Positions 16,422 to 24,033 of a stretch of DNA of 24,033 nucleotides are shown here, piece by piece. Positions within the stretch are counted from its first letter, which is position 1. Each line of letters opens with the position of its first letter. The notes beneath the pieces are model-generated. The model was not told where the DNA came from, ran no database searches, and was given only the letters and a program-made list of their open reading frames with translations. This stretch comes from Phoronis australis (lineage: Eukaryota > Phoronida > Phoronidae), in NCBI GenBank assembly GCA_002633005.1, contig NMRA01000028.1, positions 927,906-951,938 of the forward strand. The letters are read 5' to 3'. Both the position numbers and the translations under genes were made by a program.

Positions 16422-18021
16422 AATTGTGTTTTTTATGCTTGTTACCAAGGTTATCAAAACTGTGCTTCAAAAGAATGGGTGATGGGGGTAATAAATATGC
16501 ATGGAATAACAGAATGTTTATAAACAACAGGCTAGAGATACAAGCTCTAACAAAACAAAAGTACTGTCAATGTAGCTGGAGTGAAGTGATTGATGCTATT
16601 GGAAACTGAACTTGGAATAGACCAGTAAGTCTTGTAAAACAGTCTTTTAAAAACAGTTTGAGTTCATCGTGTATTTAGAACTTGTGACTACATAAAATGT
16701 TAAATTTGACTCATTTTGGTAACTGTGATGGTGGGAGTGTAACTATTTTAATTAAAAATTAAGACCTGATACAAGTTTGCTTGTTAACAGTTGAATTAAC
16801 ATTAGTGCACCATGTATCTCAAACTGTATTCAAGCTATAACATATTGGGTTTATCATGCACTAATAATAACTCATAAGTGGCAGTTTTCCATAATAGTCA
16901 TTTACTAGGCACGGTGAGTCTTAGTAATTGTTCACAGCAAATACGTTGACCCTCGTTTAAAGTTTTGGGAAGAGATCAAAGTGAACTGAACCAATGTATC
17001 CTTTGTGTTAATAGTCACACTGTGTCCACCCCACATTGTGAACTCTTATAATCAGGTGTAGTTGACAGGGCAAACTTGACATCTGAAAGTCAATATAATA
17101 CGCACAATATCTAATCATTTACAGTTCTTCAGTGGGATGCCATGAGGTTTTCACAATGGTTTCATTCACGTGTCGCTAAACTTTATTTCTGTGCCCCAAG
17201 ACATGAAAAGCATTTTTAAATTTTATAAATGGTAACGAGTGTTCAGGTTTAAATGGAGTTACTGGGCATATTTTTAGTAAATTTAAAAAGCTGAAATTTT
17301 AACTTTACTTTTTTTAAAAAACATTGCACGTAGATAAGCACTACTGATGTTCAAAGTTAAACACACATGCTGGCCTCATTTTTATTAAGAAACTCTTGGT
17401 TTTCATTCATTCTATCTAATGCATTTTGAATAATGTTCAAAATGATACTGGTAGCATGTGACTATTTCTTTGTCTCGTAATACTTGGAATCAAGTCTAGA
17501 TAATCGATGTGTAAAGTTTGGACATGTTTAGGGACCAGATATATGTTACTTTTGTAAGAGTTGTTCGGTTTCATCATGTTCCTTATCATTTTTCAGATAA
17601 GGTTGATGGAGTCTCTGACATGGGCTAACCAACTGATGGCAAACTTGTCCACATCCATGAACGTTATTTGAAGTGAATTGGGTTTGTAAAAAACAACAAC
17701 AGAGTAACTGAAGTCACAATTGATAACCATTTTCAGTCAAAATTAGTTAGTTAATATGTTGGTTCTGTGTTAGTATTGAAAAATCTTCATAGACGAGATC
17801 AACTAATTCTGACCAACGTTTTGTATTTTCCTAAATGTGTCATGTGCATGGTATGAAACATTATACAGATCGTACTTAAGTCCTTTTGGTCTGATGTTCA
17901 TTAAGTTACGTGATGTGGCCAACTTGTGGCATGCAGACTAGGCTTGAAAATGTTAGTGGAACCATTCTTATGTATTTAAGTAACTCTATATTGTTAATTT
18001 TTTCAGTATATGAGTGGCAAC

Positions 18022-18027
18022 AATAAA
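18022..18027 (+). terminator. Alternative poly(A) signal AATAAA
   Basis: AATAAA followed by GCTGTGATAACTTGTTG, a moderately G/T-rich downstream stretch. Would give a 3' UTR of about 2.7 kb. No evidence here chooses between this and the earlier sites. Confidence 0.3.
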
Positions 18028-18340
18028 GCTGTGATAACTTGTTGACTGAATTCAGCAGTTGGATATGAGATGTGCAAATACTGAAACTGGTTTTTCTTTA
18101 CTTTTCAGAAATCATCTTGGATGAAAAACGGGTTTACTGAATTATAGCTACATTACATGCAGGTGGTGTTACTGTTAAACAATAGTTTTGAAATGTGGTA
18201 GAATGAAGTTTCTGGTATTTATTTATGAATTTAAGTTTATATACTTTTAGAAAAATCGTAAATGAAAAAATGTGCTTTGTTGGATTTGATTTCTATACTT
18301 TCAGAAAAATCATGAAAAAATGCTATAGTGTATCGTTGGA
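18028..18340. other. Intergenic, nothing recognised
   Basis: AT-rich. TATACTTTTAGAAAAATC and CTATACTTTCAGAAAAATCA about 60 bases apart are short imperfect direct repeats. No gene. Confidence 0.5.
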
Positions 18341-18716
18341 TTTGAACCCTCATTGTATACGAATCTGGTTGTGCCTCTGGTCTAGTGATTGTGCCTCTGG
18401 TCTAGTGATTGTGCCTCTGGTCTAGTGATTGTGCCTCTGGTCTAGTGATTGTGGCACTGGTCTAGTGATTGTGCCTCTGGTCTAGTGATTGTGCCTCTGG
18501 TCTAGTGATTGTGCCTCTGGTCTAGTGATTGTGCCTCTGGTCTAGTGATTGTGCCTCTGGTCTAGTGATTGTGCCTCTGGTCTAGTGATTGTGCCTCTGG
18601 TCTGATTGTGTCACTGGTCTAGTGATTGTGCCTCTGGTCTAGTGGTCTAGTGATTGTGCCTCTGGTCTGATTGTGTCACTGGTCTTGTGATTGTGCCACT
18701 ACACCATGAGGGTTGT
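18334..18716. mobile_element. Possible TIR or tRNA-like element with minisatellite core
   Basis: The minisatellite is bracketed by inverted repeats: GAACCCTCATTGTATAC on the left (from about 18345) and the complement of AACCCTCATGGTGTA on the right (ending about 18713). ACCCTCAT/ATGAGGGT is perfect over 8 bases and about 13 of 15 bases match overall. On the minus strand the right end reads TGGTGTAGTGGCACAATC (A-box-like) and the left end GGGTTCAAATCC (B-box-like). This could be a tRNA-derived element whose middle expanded, or a foldback element. Confidence 0.4.
18371..18704. repeat. 20-bp minisatellite, about 16 units
   Basis: The unit GTGCCTCTGGTCTAGTGATT is perfectly periodic from 18371 to about 18600, with one variant (GTGGCACTGG, 18451). 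Diverged and truncated units follow, including GTGTCACTGGTCTAGTGATT and an internal duplication of GGTCTAGT. The degenerate units cluster at the right end, as expected if the array grows from the left or middle. The unit resembles a tRNA D-arm/A-box, but no tRNA is present. Confidence 0.95.
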
Positions 18717-19619
18717 TAGTGACTTAGTTGTTCAATTGGTTATGCTATCATTTTGCTCAGGCTTGAACACAGTCATGGTTGCAATTGTTTTGATGTACCG
18801 CCCAATCACATGCTAGATTTGTCGGTCATTGTCTTTGATTTGTTCTGTGAACTGGGGTGTAGCTTTTTCTAGTTTTGATCACTGTCTGTGCAAGACATGT
18901 TGTGAGCAGTTTACCATTGACAGGTTAGTTTTTATTTTACTGTGTGTAGTTAGTCTTGTGCTGATGTACATTGGTTTAACCGTAAGGCTGGTTTGCTGTG
19001 AGTTATTGTAGCACATCTTAACCTAGAATAGTGTAATTTGTATTTTGTCCTTACTAAGTCAGGGAGATTTTAGACCTCGTTTGTGTACTTTTAATGGATT
19101 CACTCATGCCTATTGTTGGTAGTCTATGGATGTGGATTTTAATTGTTAAATAATAACTTTGCTGTAGCAGTTAGGTAACCATACAGTGTAATATTTATTG
19201 TTACAGATTAGTGTTCTCCAGGATCAGAGCTAGTATATTGCTTGTTATGAATGCTTATAAACAAAAAAAAAAACTCAAAAGATACCAAAACCAGCGAAGT
19301 TAACAATCATACAGCAGTCACTGTGTTGATTAGACTCTGGAAACGTTTATCGACAGCCATCAGGCGTCATGGTCTACTTTCCCAAGGTTTTTAACTGTAT
19401 TATTCAAAGTGTTGTAAAGTTAACGAATACGTGGGAAAGTGTGCCATTTCAAGGTAATAATTTAAACCTTTGACTTAGTGAAGCACAACACTTCTGGGTA
19501 AATCTGTTAATTGCAAGTCCGTTAACCGAAACGGTAAGAAACTCAGTCATAACTTTTCAGGTAGGATATTTTTCTTTCCACCTTTACATGTATTTTTAAC
19601 CCCGTTTCATGACTGTCGT
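18705..19619. other. Intergenic, nothing recognised
   Basis: AT-rich and T/G-rich sequence with a 12-base A run near 19262. The open frame 18829-19011 has no recognisable family. No RNA gene seen. Confidence 0.5.
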
Positions 19620-19970
19620 AATCCCGTAAATGACGAGACCGCGCATTCGCTTAACTCGAATTTCGGAAAATTATTCAACGTTTACACCGTTTCTTCGATT
19701 TCTCTCTCCGCAGAATATTGAGCACGCAGCCTAGTAGGCGTGAACGGTAAACGCGGGCGGCGAATAGTATTGGGCTTCGACAAAGAAGCGCGTTCGCCTG
19801 ATCGAGACGAACAAAAAACACGCCGGGGTTTTGCCGGCGCTTTTCCGTCACGGGAAAGAAAGGGAGTGAGGCCACAGGTAGGAGCAGGTATCCGCGCGGT
19901 CGCTTTTGAGTTTTGTCTAAGAGACTGGAAGCCAACATCTAGGCTTAATTATTCGGTTTTATTATGTAGA
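19620..19970. promoter_or_regulatory. CpG-rich island of unknown role
   Basis: CpG dinucleotides are dense (ACGCGGGCGGCG, GCGCGTTCGCC, CACGCCGGGG and others), unlike the CpG-poor AT-rich sequence on both sides. It contains CGCCGG/CCGGCG as a 6-bp hairpin at 19821-19839, a pyrimidine tract with CCGCAG at 19711-19713, and CACAG/GTAGGA at 19877. The 164 bases between those splice-like signals have stops in all three + frames. It could be a promoter or non-coding first exon, or foreign DNA. The 87-residue minus-strand frame is Arg-rich and unrecognised. Confidence 0.3.
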
Positions 19971-20997
19971 TAATATCGATACATAGTACTTAGGCTAACA
20001 GTCGTCGTGGTTGTTAATGACGGTTCTTTTACTCACGCAGAGCTATTGTTGAATGTCAATCCAGATTTTTTCAATGCCGTTTTCCAACTCAGCTGTTTCG
20101 TTGCATTTTTTTGCTGAAAGGCTAAGATCCCAAAAAGCATATCCCGATCGCGTGTGCCTTGTTTTTACGCTTTTCGTATCTTGCCTAAAATATTTTCTAT
20201 CGGTTGAGACCTAACATCTTTGGTCGGATCTACCATTATGAGTTTTCTAGTTGCTATGTTAAAAACGTAAGATGGCGCTAATGATCTTGCCAAATGTGAC
20301 CAACCAGCACTAAACTACTTGTTAGGGTTCTTCAGTGTAAATATGTTGAATATTTAAGTATTTTGGCATGGTTGCTCGCATTAAATGTGTCGTTTTCAAA
20401 ATGGTTGTTTTACTCTCAAGTATTTTAGACATAGGGCCCTCATAGTGCATTTAAGCTTCGGTGCAAAGGCAGCGGGTGTGTCATTTGTATAGGTTGCTGG
20501 TTTAAACTGAATATACTTTTTTTCGCTTTATGCATGCTCCGGCTCCAGTTCGTTTATTATTTTACCAATTGAAATCATCTCAGCATGTACCCGAATCATT
20601 ATGTACAATTTGCAAAACACTCGAGTAAATCCAACAAGCCGAAAGCATGGGTGACGATTGAGTTATCTGATTCGGGTACAAGTGTGTGGGTTTAAATGCC
20701 GCCACCTCATGGTACGCGGTTTTTTGTAAACTTTCTAATAAAAAATTCTGCATCTTACGGTTGTCACTCTAAAAGTAAACGTATCTGTGTAACGGCAGCA
20801 TCTTCAATGAATGCGCCCCACGAATACTCGAAATCGCTATCCATCCATCAAAAATTGTGACGCAACAGGGGAAGGGTATCTTCTGCTCCCAAGGACCTCT
20901 AACTGCATCGTACACTAAGTATTTATTGTACAGTTTTGATTTAATTCACTTCTTCGTTTATGCCACGTTTTTCCCCCGTGTATGGGTGGGCGCAGGT
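19971..20997. other. Intergenic, nothing firm
   Basis: About 1 kb with no coding signal. AAGATGGCGCTAATG near 20269 resembles a YY1-type site or a start-codon context, but only a dozen codons follow before a stop. The sequence just before 20998 (GCGCCCACCCATAC on the minus strand) loosely resembles a primer-binding site. Confidence 0.4.
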
Positions 20998-21770
20998 TGT
21001 TTCAGACCTGACGCGTGCTTATAGATTTTTTCGGTATGATGATAGACTGAAGACTGGTTCGAGTTAATCCTTTTATTAATCTCGACCATACGTTCACAAG
21101 CCTACTCAAACAAAATGTCCTACGTAATGTCTGTTTTATGCCCCAGCCAGCGCTGCGAAGCCTTGACTTGTGATGAACTGAGTTCAACTATCAACTACAC
21201 TGCTTTACTCCGACTGCTGAACTGCTTAAGTTACTCACAAACCTGTGCTTGTGTATTTATAGACAAATGCAATGTTCTAGAACTTTTCACCAATTCAAGC
21301 ATATGCAGAACTTTCCGGAATCTACCCAATCATTCTAGTCTCTAGAATATTCCAGACTGCAATAATCACTGCCTCTGTCTTTTAGAAAGTTCCACACTAT
21401 ACTGTGGTAAACAAATTACACCATCACTGTACTGAGCTCAGGGGTCATGCCAATCATGCAATAATACAAACAGAACAGTAAAACAAAACGAAACTAAGAA
21501 CAGTGTCAGTCCAATTTCTGACAATTTAGTTATTCATATACATTTGTGTCTTCAAGCCAACTAGACACGTTTGCACGAAATACGCGTGAAATTGGACCGA
21601 TTTTTTTCTTTCGCTAACGCGGCCGGCGGTAAAGTGCTCCATACATTTATAAATTAAATTTGTTTTCACTGAAAGTTTACCCTGTCCGACTCCAGAAGGA
21701 ATTTCAGAGAACCACATCCGCGAGGAGTCCTCGGCCGGGAAGAGTTCTGGCTATAGGCAATATCGTGACA
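20998..21770 (-). mobile_element. Probable LTR of a retroelement, minus strand
   Basis: Read on the minus strand it starts TGTCACGATATTGCC (21770 downward) and ends CTGAAACA (20998), the TGT...ACA ends usual for LTRs. Immediately before the start is a purine-rich stretch, GGGGAGGTTGGGGGCGA, a good polypurine tract. Inside, in order on the minus strand, are four heat-shock-element-like motifs (21392 to 21275), TATAAATAC (21261-21253) and AATAAA (21077-21072), that is, a U3-R-U5 layout of about 773 bp. No second LTR, pol gene or target-site duplication was found, so it is solo, truncated or an over-reading of a local promoter. The layout fits Ty3-type elements by general knowledge. Confidence 0.45.
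21253..21392 (-). promoter_or_regulatory. TATA box with upstream heat-shock-element cluster
   Basis: On the minus strand, TATAAATAC (21261-21253) lies 14 bases downstream of TTC-TA-GAA (21275-21282). Further upstream are GAActTTCcgGAA (21308-21320, a perfect three-subsite HSE), GAAtaTTC (21345-21352) and GAAagTTC (21385-21392). The arrangement of several HSEs just upstream of TATA is that of heat-shock gene promoters. A start site would fall near 21230. No heat-shock protein reading frame follows. Confidence 0.5.
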
Positions 21771-23014
21771 TCGCCCCCAACCTCCCCAAAATGGAGTTTG
21801 TTTGCCAGTTACACTGTCGCAAGTTATGGAGCGCTGGTCGCTTTTGGCGTACACTGAGCAAAAACGTGTGTTTCATCAGCGACGTTTGCCGGAAATTTCG
21901 GCGTTGTCCGGTCCGGGACAATGTTGTGTATTTGAAGAGTCCACGTCTTCAGGCAGTGTTAAAGCTGTATTTTGTCTTGTTTGAGCTGACCGAACGAAAT
22001 TCAAATTGGGATTTTATTCTCCTAAAATCGGACGCATAATATTCCTTACCGTGACAGGGCACGGTTTCTGCCTACCATTATAGTACCGTAGTACTACCAA
22101 CTCAAGAACATTGAAAATAGTGCTTGTTCGAATGTGACGCATGATCGCAGGCTTGTGTAGACAATGGTAATGGAGTGTTATCACGGTATAGGGGTTCTAT
22201 GAGAGTAAAAGGACTAATTCGATTTTTATTTTTAGCCAATAGGACTATGCACCCTTTAAGTGATGAGGTCGCCATGTTCAATTTCGGGTCGAATACTTGG
22301 AAGACGTCGGAAATGCAAGATTTCTAGCAAAATCACAAAACACAACCGGCTTTGCTTTTTCATAGCCCTGGCCATGGCTAACAACATCAAAAACTATTCC
22401 CAATAATAATTCAAAATGGTTTTTTGGCCTTAAAATCGATTGTTTCTTTTTTCAAAGTCCCACGAAGCACTATATATTATTGGTTCACTTTTGTTTGATG
22501 GTGAAACTCTATGCTTTGTTTTGCTTTTGTTGAATATTCGACTAGCTAGCATTCCTATAATTACATCCATGGGCCAAACTGAGTTCACTGTGGTCACCTC
22601 AACGGAAAGACTCGCCAACGTTAGTTTATGATTTATTCGAATCCTGCTTGACCAAATTAGCGCTTGGTGTGTGTTTTTTATTACCTTTTTTTATTGAAAT
22701 CGACTGAAAAGACGGAACAAGACGAACCATTGTGCAATTTTGTCAATAAGCCGAGATATGGTCCTTGTGCTTTGAGAAAACACAAAAATTGTTTAATTTT
22801 ATTTCCTTTTTGCAATTATTTATCAGTATTGGAATTTGAGAATAAGAAAAAATTCTTTAAAAGGCGATCACCTAACTGTTCCCGTTCCCGTCATTCAAAA
22901 CTGTTAATCGCAAACATTTTTCGGCCTGAACTATCAGTGAAATCACTAGTACATACCGTAATGTGTTTTTGTGATCTTAAATACATTTTAATTAAGTGAA
23001 CTCTTACATCATGG
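21771..23014. other. Intergenic, possible retroelement remnant and promoter-like motifs
   Basis: 21771-22050 would be the internal 3' end of the retroelement, but no pol or integrase-like frame is recognisable. At 22230-22320 are GCCAAT, CGCCATGTT (YY1-like) and GACGTCGGAAAT (CRE/ETS-like). The open frames 22430-22631 and 22664-22999 are Lys/Asn/Phe-rich and look random. No gene called. Confidence 0.4.
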
Positions 23015-23297
23015 CATAGGCGGTTTGGGGGGGGGGGGGGNCTTGGTTGGTGCAAGCAAAATTAAACAGCCATGAAGCGTAGGAAATATGGAGTTCAAGA
23101 CCAGGAGCCGCAGCGGACGAAGAGAGTGGGGGGGTACCTGAGGAGGCCCCGAACTTGGGACGGTGTTTTTTTTAAGTCCTCCGATAGATTTTGGGAGCAC
23201 CAGTCACATCGTCAACTCCCGCAACTTTCGGGGCGCCTCGACCAATCCTCCGAAACAACATGTTGGGCCCCCTTTTATTATCCTACATCCGCCACTG
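23015..23297. mobile_element. Short TIR (MITE-like) element with poly-G run
   Basis: The left end CATAGGCGGTTTGGGGG and the right end (complement) CAGTGGCGGATGTAGG share an imperfect terminal inverted repeat, followed inside by a G homopolymer (23028-23040, then an undetermined base at 23041) or, on the right, GGGGGCCC in complement. Length is 283 bp, with no transposase. Bases 1-40 of the window have a matching right end. No clean target-site duplication was found, so the exact ends are uncertain. The open frame 23072-23350 crosses the right end and is not believed to be a gene. Confidence 0.5.
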
Positions 23298-23370
23298 TAT
23301 GGAGCACTAAAAATTTCTACTCAAGCATGACACGCTTGGTTCCCAAGTAGTACCTGTTGCAGTCAACAGA

Positions 23371-23408
23371 AGGCTCTTTCCCACACTTCCTGAAAACGAG
23401 GCTAAAAC
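23371..23408 (+). promoter_or_regulatory. Putative TCT initiator and short 5' UTR of synthetase gene
   Basis: CTCTTTCC at 23374-23381 fits the TCT (pyrimidine-rich) initiator YYC(+1)TTTYY used by many translation-machinery genes, with the predicted start at C 23376. An ETS-like ACTTCCTG follows at 23385. No TATA box is seen. The 5' UTR would be 33 bases, and its RNA would begin with a terminal oligopyrimidine, implying growth-linked translation (inference). Confidence 0.45.
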
Positions 23409-23504
23409 ATGGAAGCCGCCGACAGGGCCACGCTCCAAGATAAAATAAAAAAGCAAGGTGAAGTTGTGAGAAATTTGAAAGCGGACAAAGCCGATGCTGA
23501 ACTG
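23409..23504 (+). CDS. HARS1: Histidyl-tRNA synthetase, first coding exon (WHEP domain start)
   Basis: ATG at 23409, with stop TAA in frame at 23403-23405, so this is the first possible Met. It reads MEAADRATLQDKIKKQGEVV then RNLKADKADAEL, and the donor is GTTAGT at 23505. This is the first helix of a WHEP domain (LQDKIKKQGEVVRNLKADKA), an RNA- and complex-binding helix-turn-helix attached to several eukaryotic aminoacyl-tRNA synthetases. In cytosolic HARS the WHEP domain starts at the N-terminus after a few residues ([20 protein letters not shown] and then KASAEL), and this exon matches in position, spacing and final AEL. Glycyl-tRNA synthetase also has an N-terminal WHEP domain and is the main alternative. 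The rest of the gene lies right of the window. Confidence 0.75.
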
Positions 23505-24033
23505 GTTAGTAGTAAATGTTTTCCAGGATTCCATTGATTTATAGAAATCTAAGAAACTGCGGTTTTGCTTGTTATGTTATGGTAGCCGGATTTCGTCACC
23601 TTTCCCATAATAATTTTTATTACTTAGCCAGGTTTCGACTCGTCGTAAGTCATTGCTGACGGTTACCTCGAACACCACTTCATGGGTATCGCACCATAGG
23701 ATGCTAGGTGGGTGGGGGGTGTATAGCTCCACTTCTATCAGTGCTGCGCTGCCCATGCGTTTTCAAAGAAACATTGAACCACAGGCGTCCTCAGCTTCTG
23801 ATCGTCCCCAATACACTACATATAATACTACAAGGTATGACACTTCCGACCAGAAATTCCACGGGTGCTTCCCTTCAGCCGTCCATAGCAAACATAAAAC
23901 TCAATAAATTTACACAAAACAGAGGTTCAACAAACCATGAAGAATTGTTCTTTCTCCCAATACCATTCACGGTGTCCTGTTCCGGCGACTTCGTAAGAAA
24001 TTCGCAGTCAAAGAACAAAAATGTTCACAAAAA
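23505..24033 (+). other. Intron 1 of the synthetase gene (incomplete)
   Basis: No second WHEP helix or other exon was found before the window ends. The open frame 23653-23907 has no recognisable similarity. AATAAA near 23903 is probably incidental. Confidence 0.55.

Larger units (their letters stand above)
15343..18027 (+). other. 3' UTR and flanking DNA of the RBM26-like gene
   Basis: AT-rich sequence without coding signal. It contains an inverted repeat with a purine-rich loop (15625-15747) and candidate poly(A) signals at 15769, 16416 and 18022. The actual 3' end cannot be fixed from sequence. The short open frames 15970-16167 and 16424-16609 look random. Confidence 0.5.

Noticed and set aside
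18371-18704. CRISPR-like array or tRNA-Glu-like genes (GGTCTAGTG resembles a D-arm)
   Set aside because: Units are contiguous 20-mers with no spacers, and no unit is followed by an anticodon arm or T arm; it is a minisatellite.
19714-19877. Exon-like segment between a good acceptor (CTCTCTCCGCAG) and donor (CACAG/GTAGGA)
   Set aside because: All three + frames contain stops near its start, so it cannot be an internal coding exon; kept only as part of the island finding.
19675-19938. 87-residue minus-strand open frame and 77-residue plus-strand frame in the CpG-rich island
   Set aside because: Both are Arg-rich products of the GC-rich composition, have no recognisable motif and overlap each other on opposite strands.
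21660-22039. Open frames that might be retroelement pol or env
   Set aside because: Frames are short, conflict between strands, and show no reverse transcriptase, integrase or protease motifs.
22664-22999. 111-residue open frame
   Set aside because: AT-driven Lys/Asn/Phe-rich sequence without motif, start context or neighbouring exon signals.
23072-23350. 92-residue open frame upstream of the synthetase exon
   Set aside because: It lies almost wholly within the short TIR element and runs out of its right end; no recognisable protein.
23409-23504. Assignment to glycyl-, glutamyl-prolyl-, tryptophanyl- or methionyl-tRNA synthetase
   Set aside because: All can carry WHEP domains, but only HARS (and partly GARS) has it at the extreme N-terminus. 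The short leader and the ...KA-x-AEL ending fit HARS best; GARS remains a lesser alternative.

Overview
This is a 24 kb piece of animal nuclear DNA. Spliced genes with GT-AG introns of a few hundred bases, AT-rich introns and abundant non-coding repeats show that it is eukaryotic. The compact introns and high repeat polymorphism suggest a non-vertebrate animal, possibly a marine invertebrate such as a mollusc; this placement is inference and no taxon-specific marker was seen.

The left two thirds (about 1205-15342, + strand) hold the 3' part of one gene, the orthologue of RBM26/RBM27 (Drosophila swm family). This family comprises nuclear RNA-binding proteins linked to poly(A)-tail-exosome-targeting (PAXT) RNA decay. 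If each exon type is counted once, 19 exons join with perfectly consistent codon phases into 2361 coding bases (786 residues plus stop). In order they encode an Arg/Ser region, a CCCH zinc finger, Pro-rich repeats, RRM1, a coiled-coil segment, an RG-rich segment, RRM2 and an acidic tail ending RSWRR. The N-terminal exons (PWI-like domain in relatives) lie left of the window.

The main oddity is a direct tandem duplication of about 2.2 kb inside this gene (4601-6780 and 6848-9045). It repeats four consecutive exons, including all of RRM1. The cassette enters at codon phase 1 and leaves at phase 0, so reading both copies in series gives a premature stop. A transcript can use only one complete cassette or a mosaic, unless the duplication is an assembly of two alleles; an ambiguous base sits exactly at the copy junction. 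A second oddity is the coiled-coil exon 10321-10533, which is bordered on both sides by triplicated minisatellites that begin or end exactly at its splice sites.

From 15343 to about 19600 lies the 3' UTR and flanking DNA, with candidate poly(A) signals and a 20-bp minisatellite (18371-18704) bracketed by inverted repeats. At 19620-19970 is a CpG-rich island of unknown role. At 20998-21770 there is a probable LTR of a minus-strand retroelement, with a TATA box, a cluster of heat-shock-element motifs and a poly(A) signal. A short terminal-inverted-repeat element (about 23015-23297) ends about 80 bases before the next gene; a related terminus lies at bases 1-40.

At 23409-23504 (+) is the first coding exon of a WHEP-domain aminoacyl-tRNA synthetase, most probably histidyl-tRNA synthetase, with a pyrimidine-rich TCT-type initiator 33 bases upstream of the ATG. 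The rest of that gene lies beyond the right edge.
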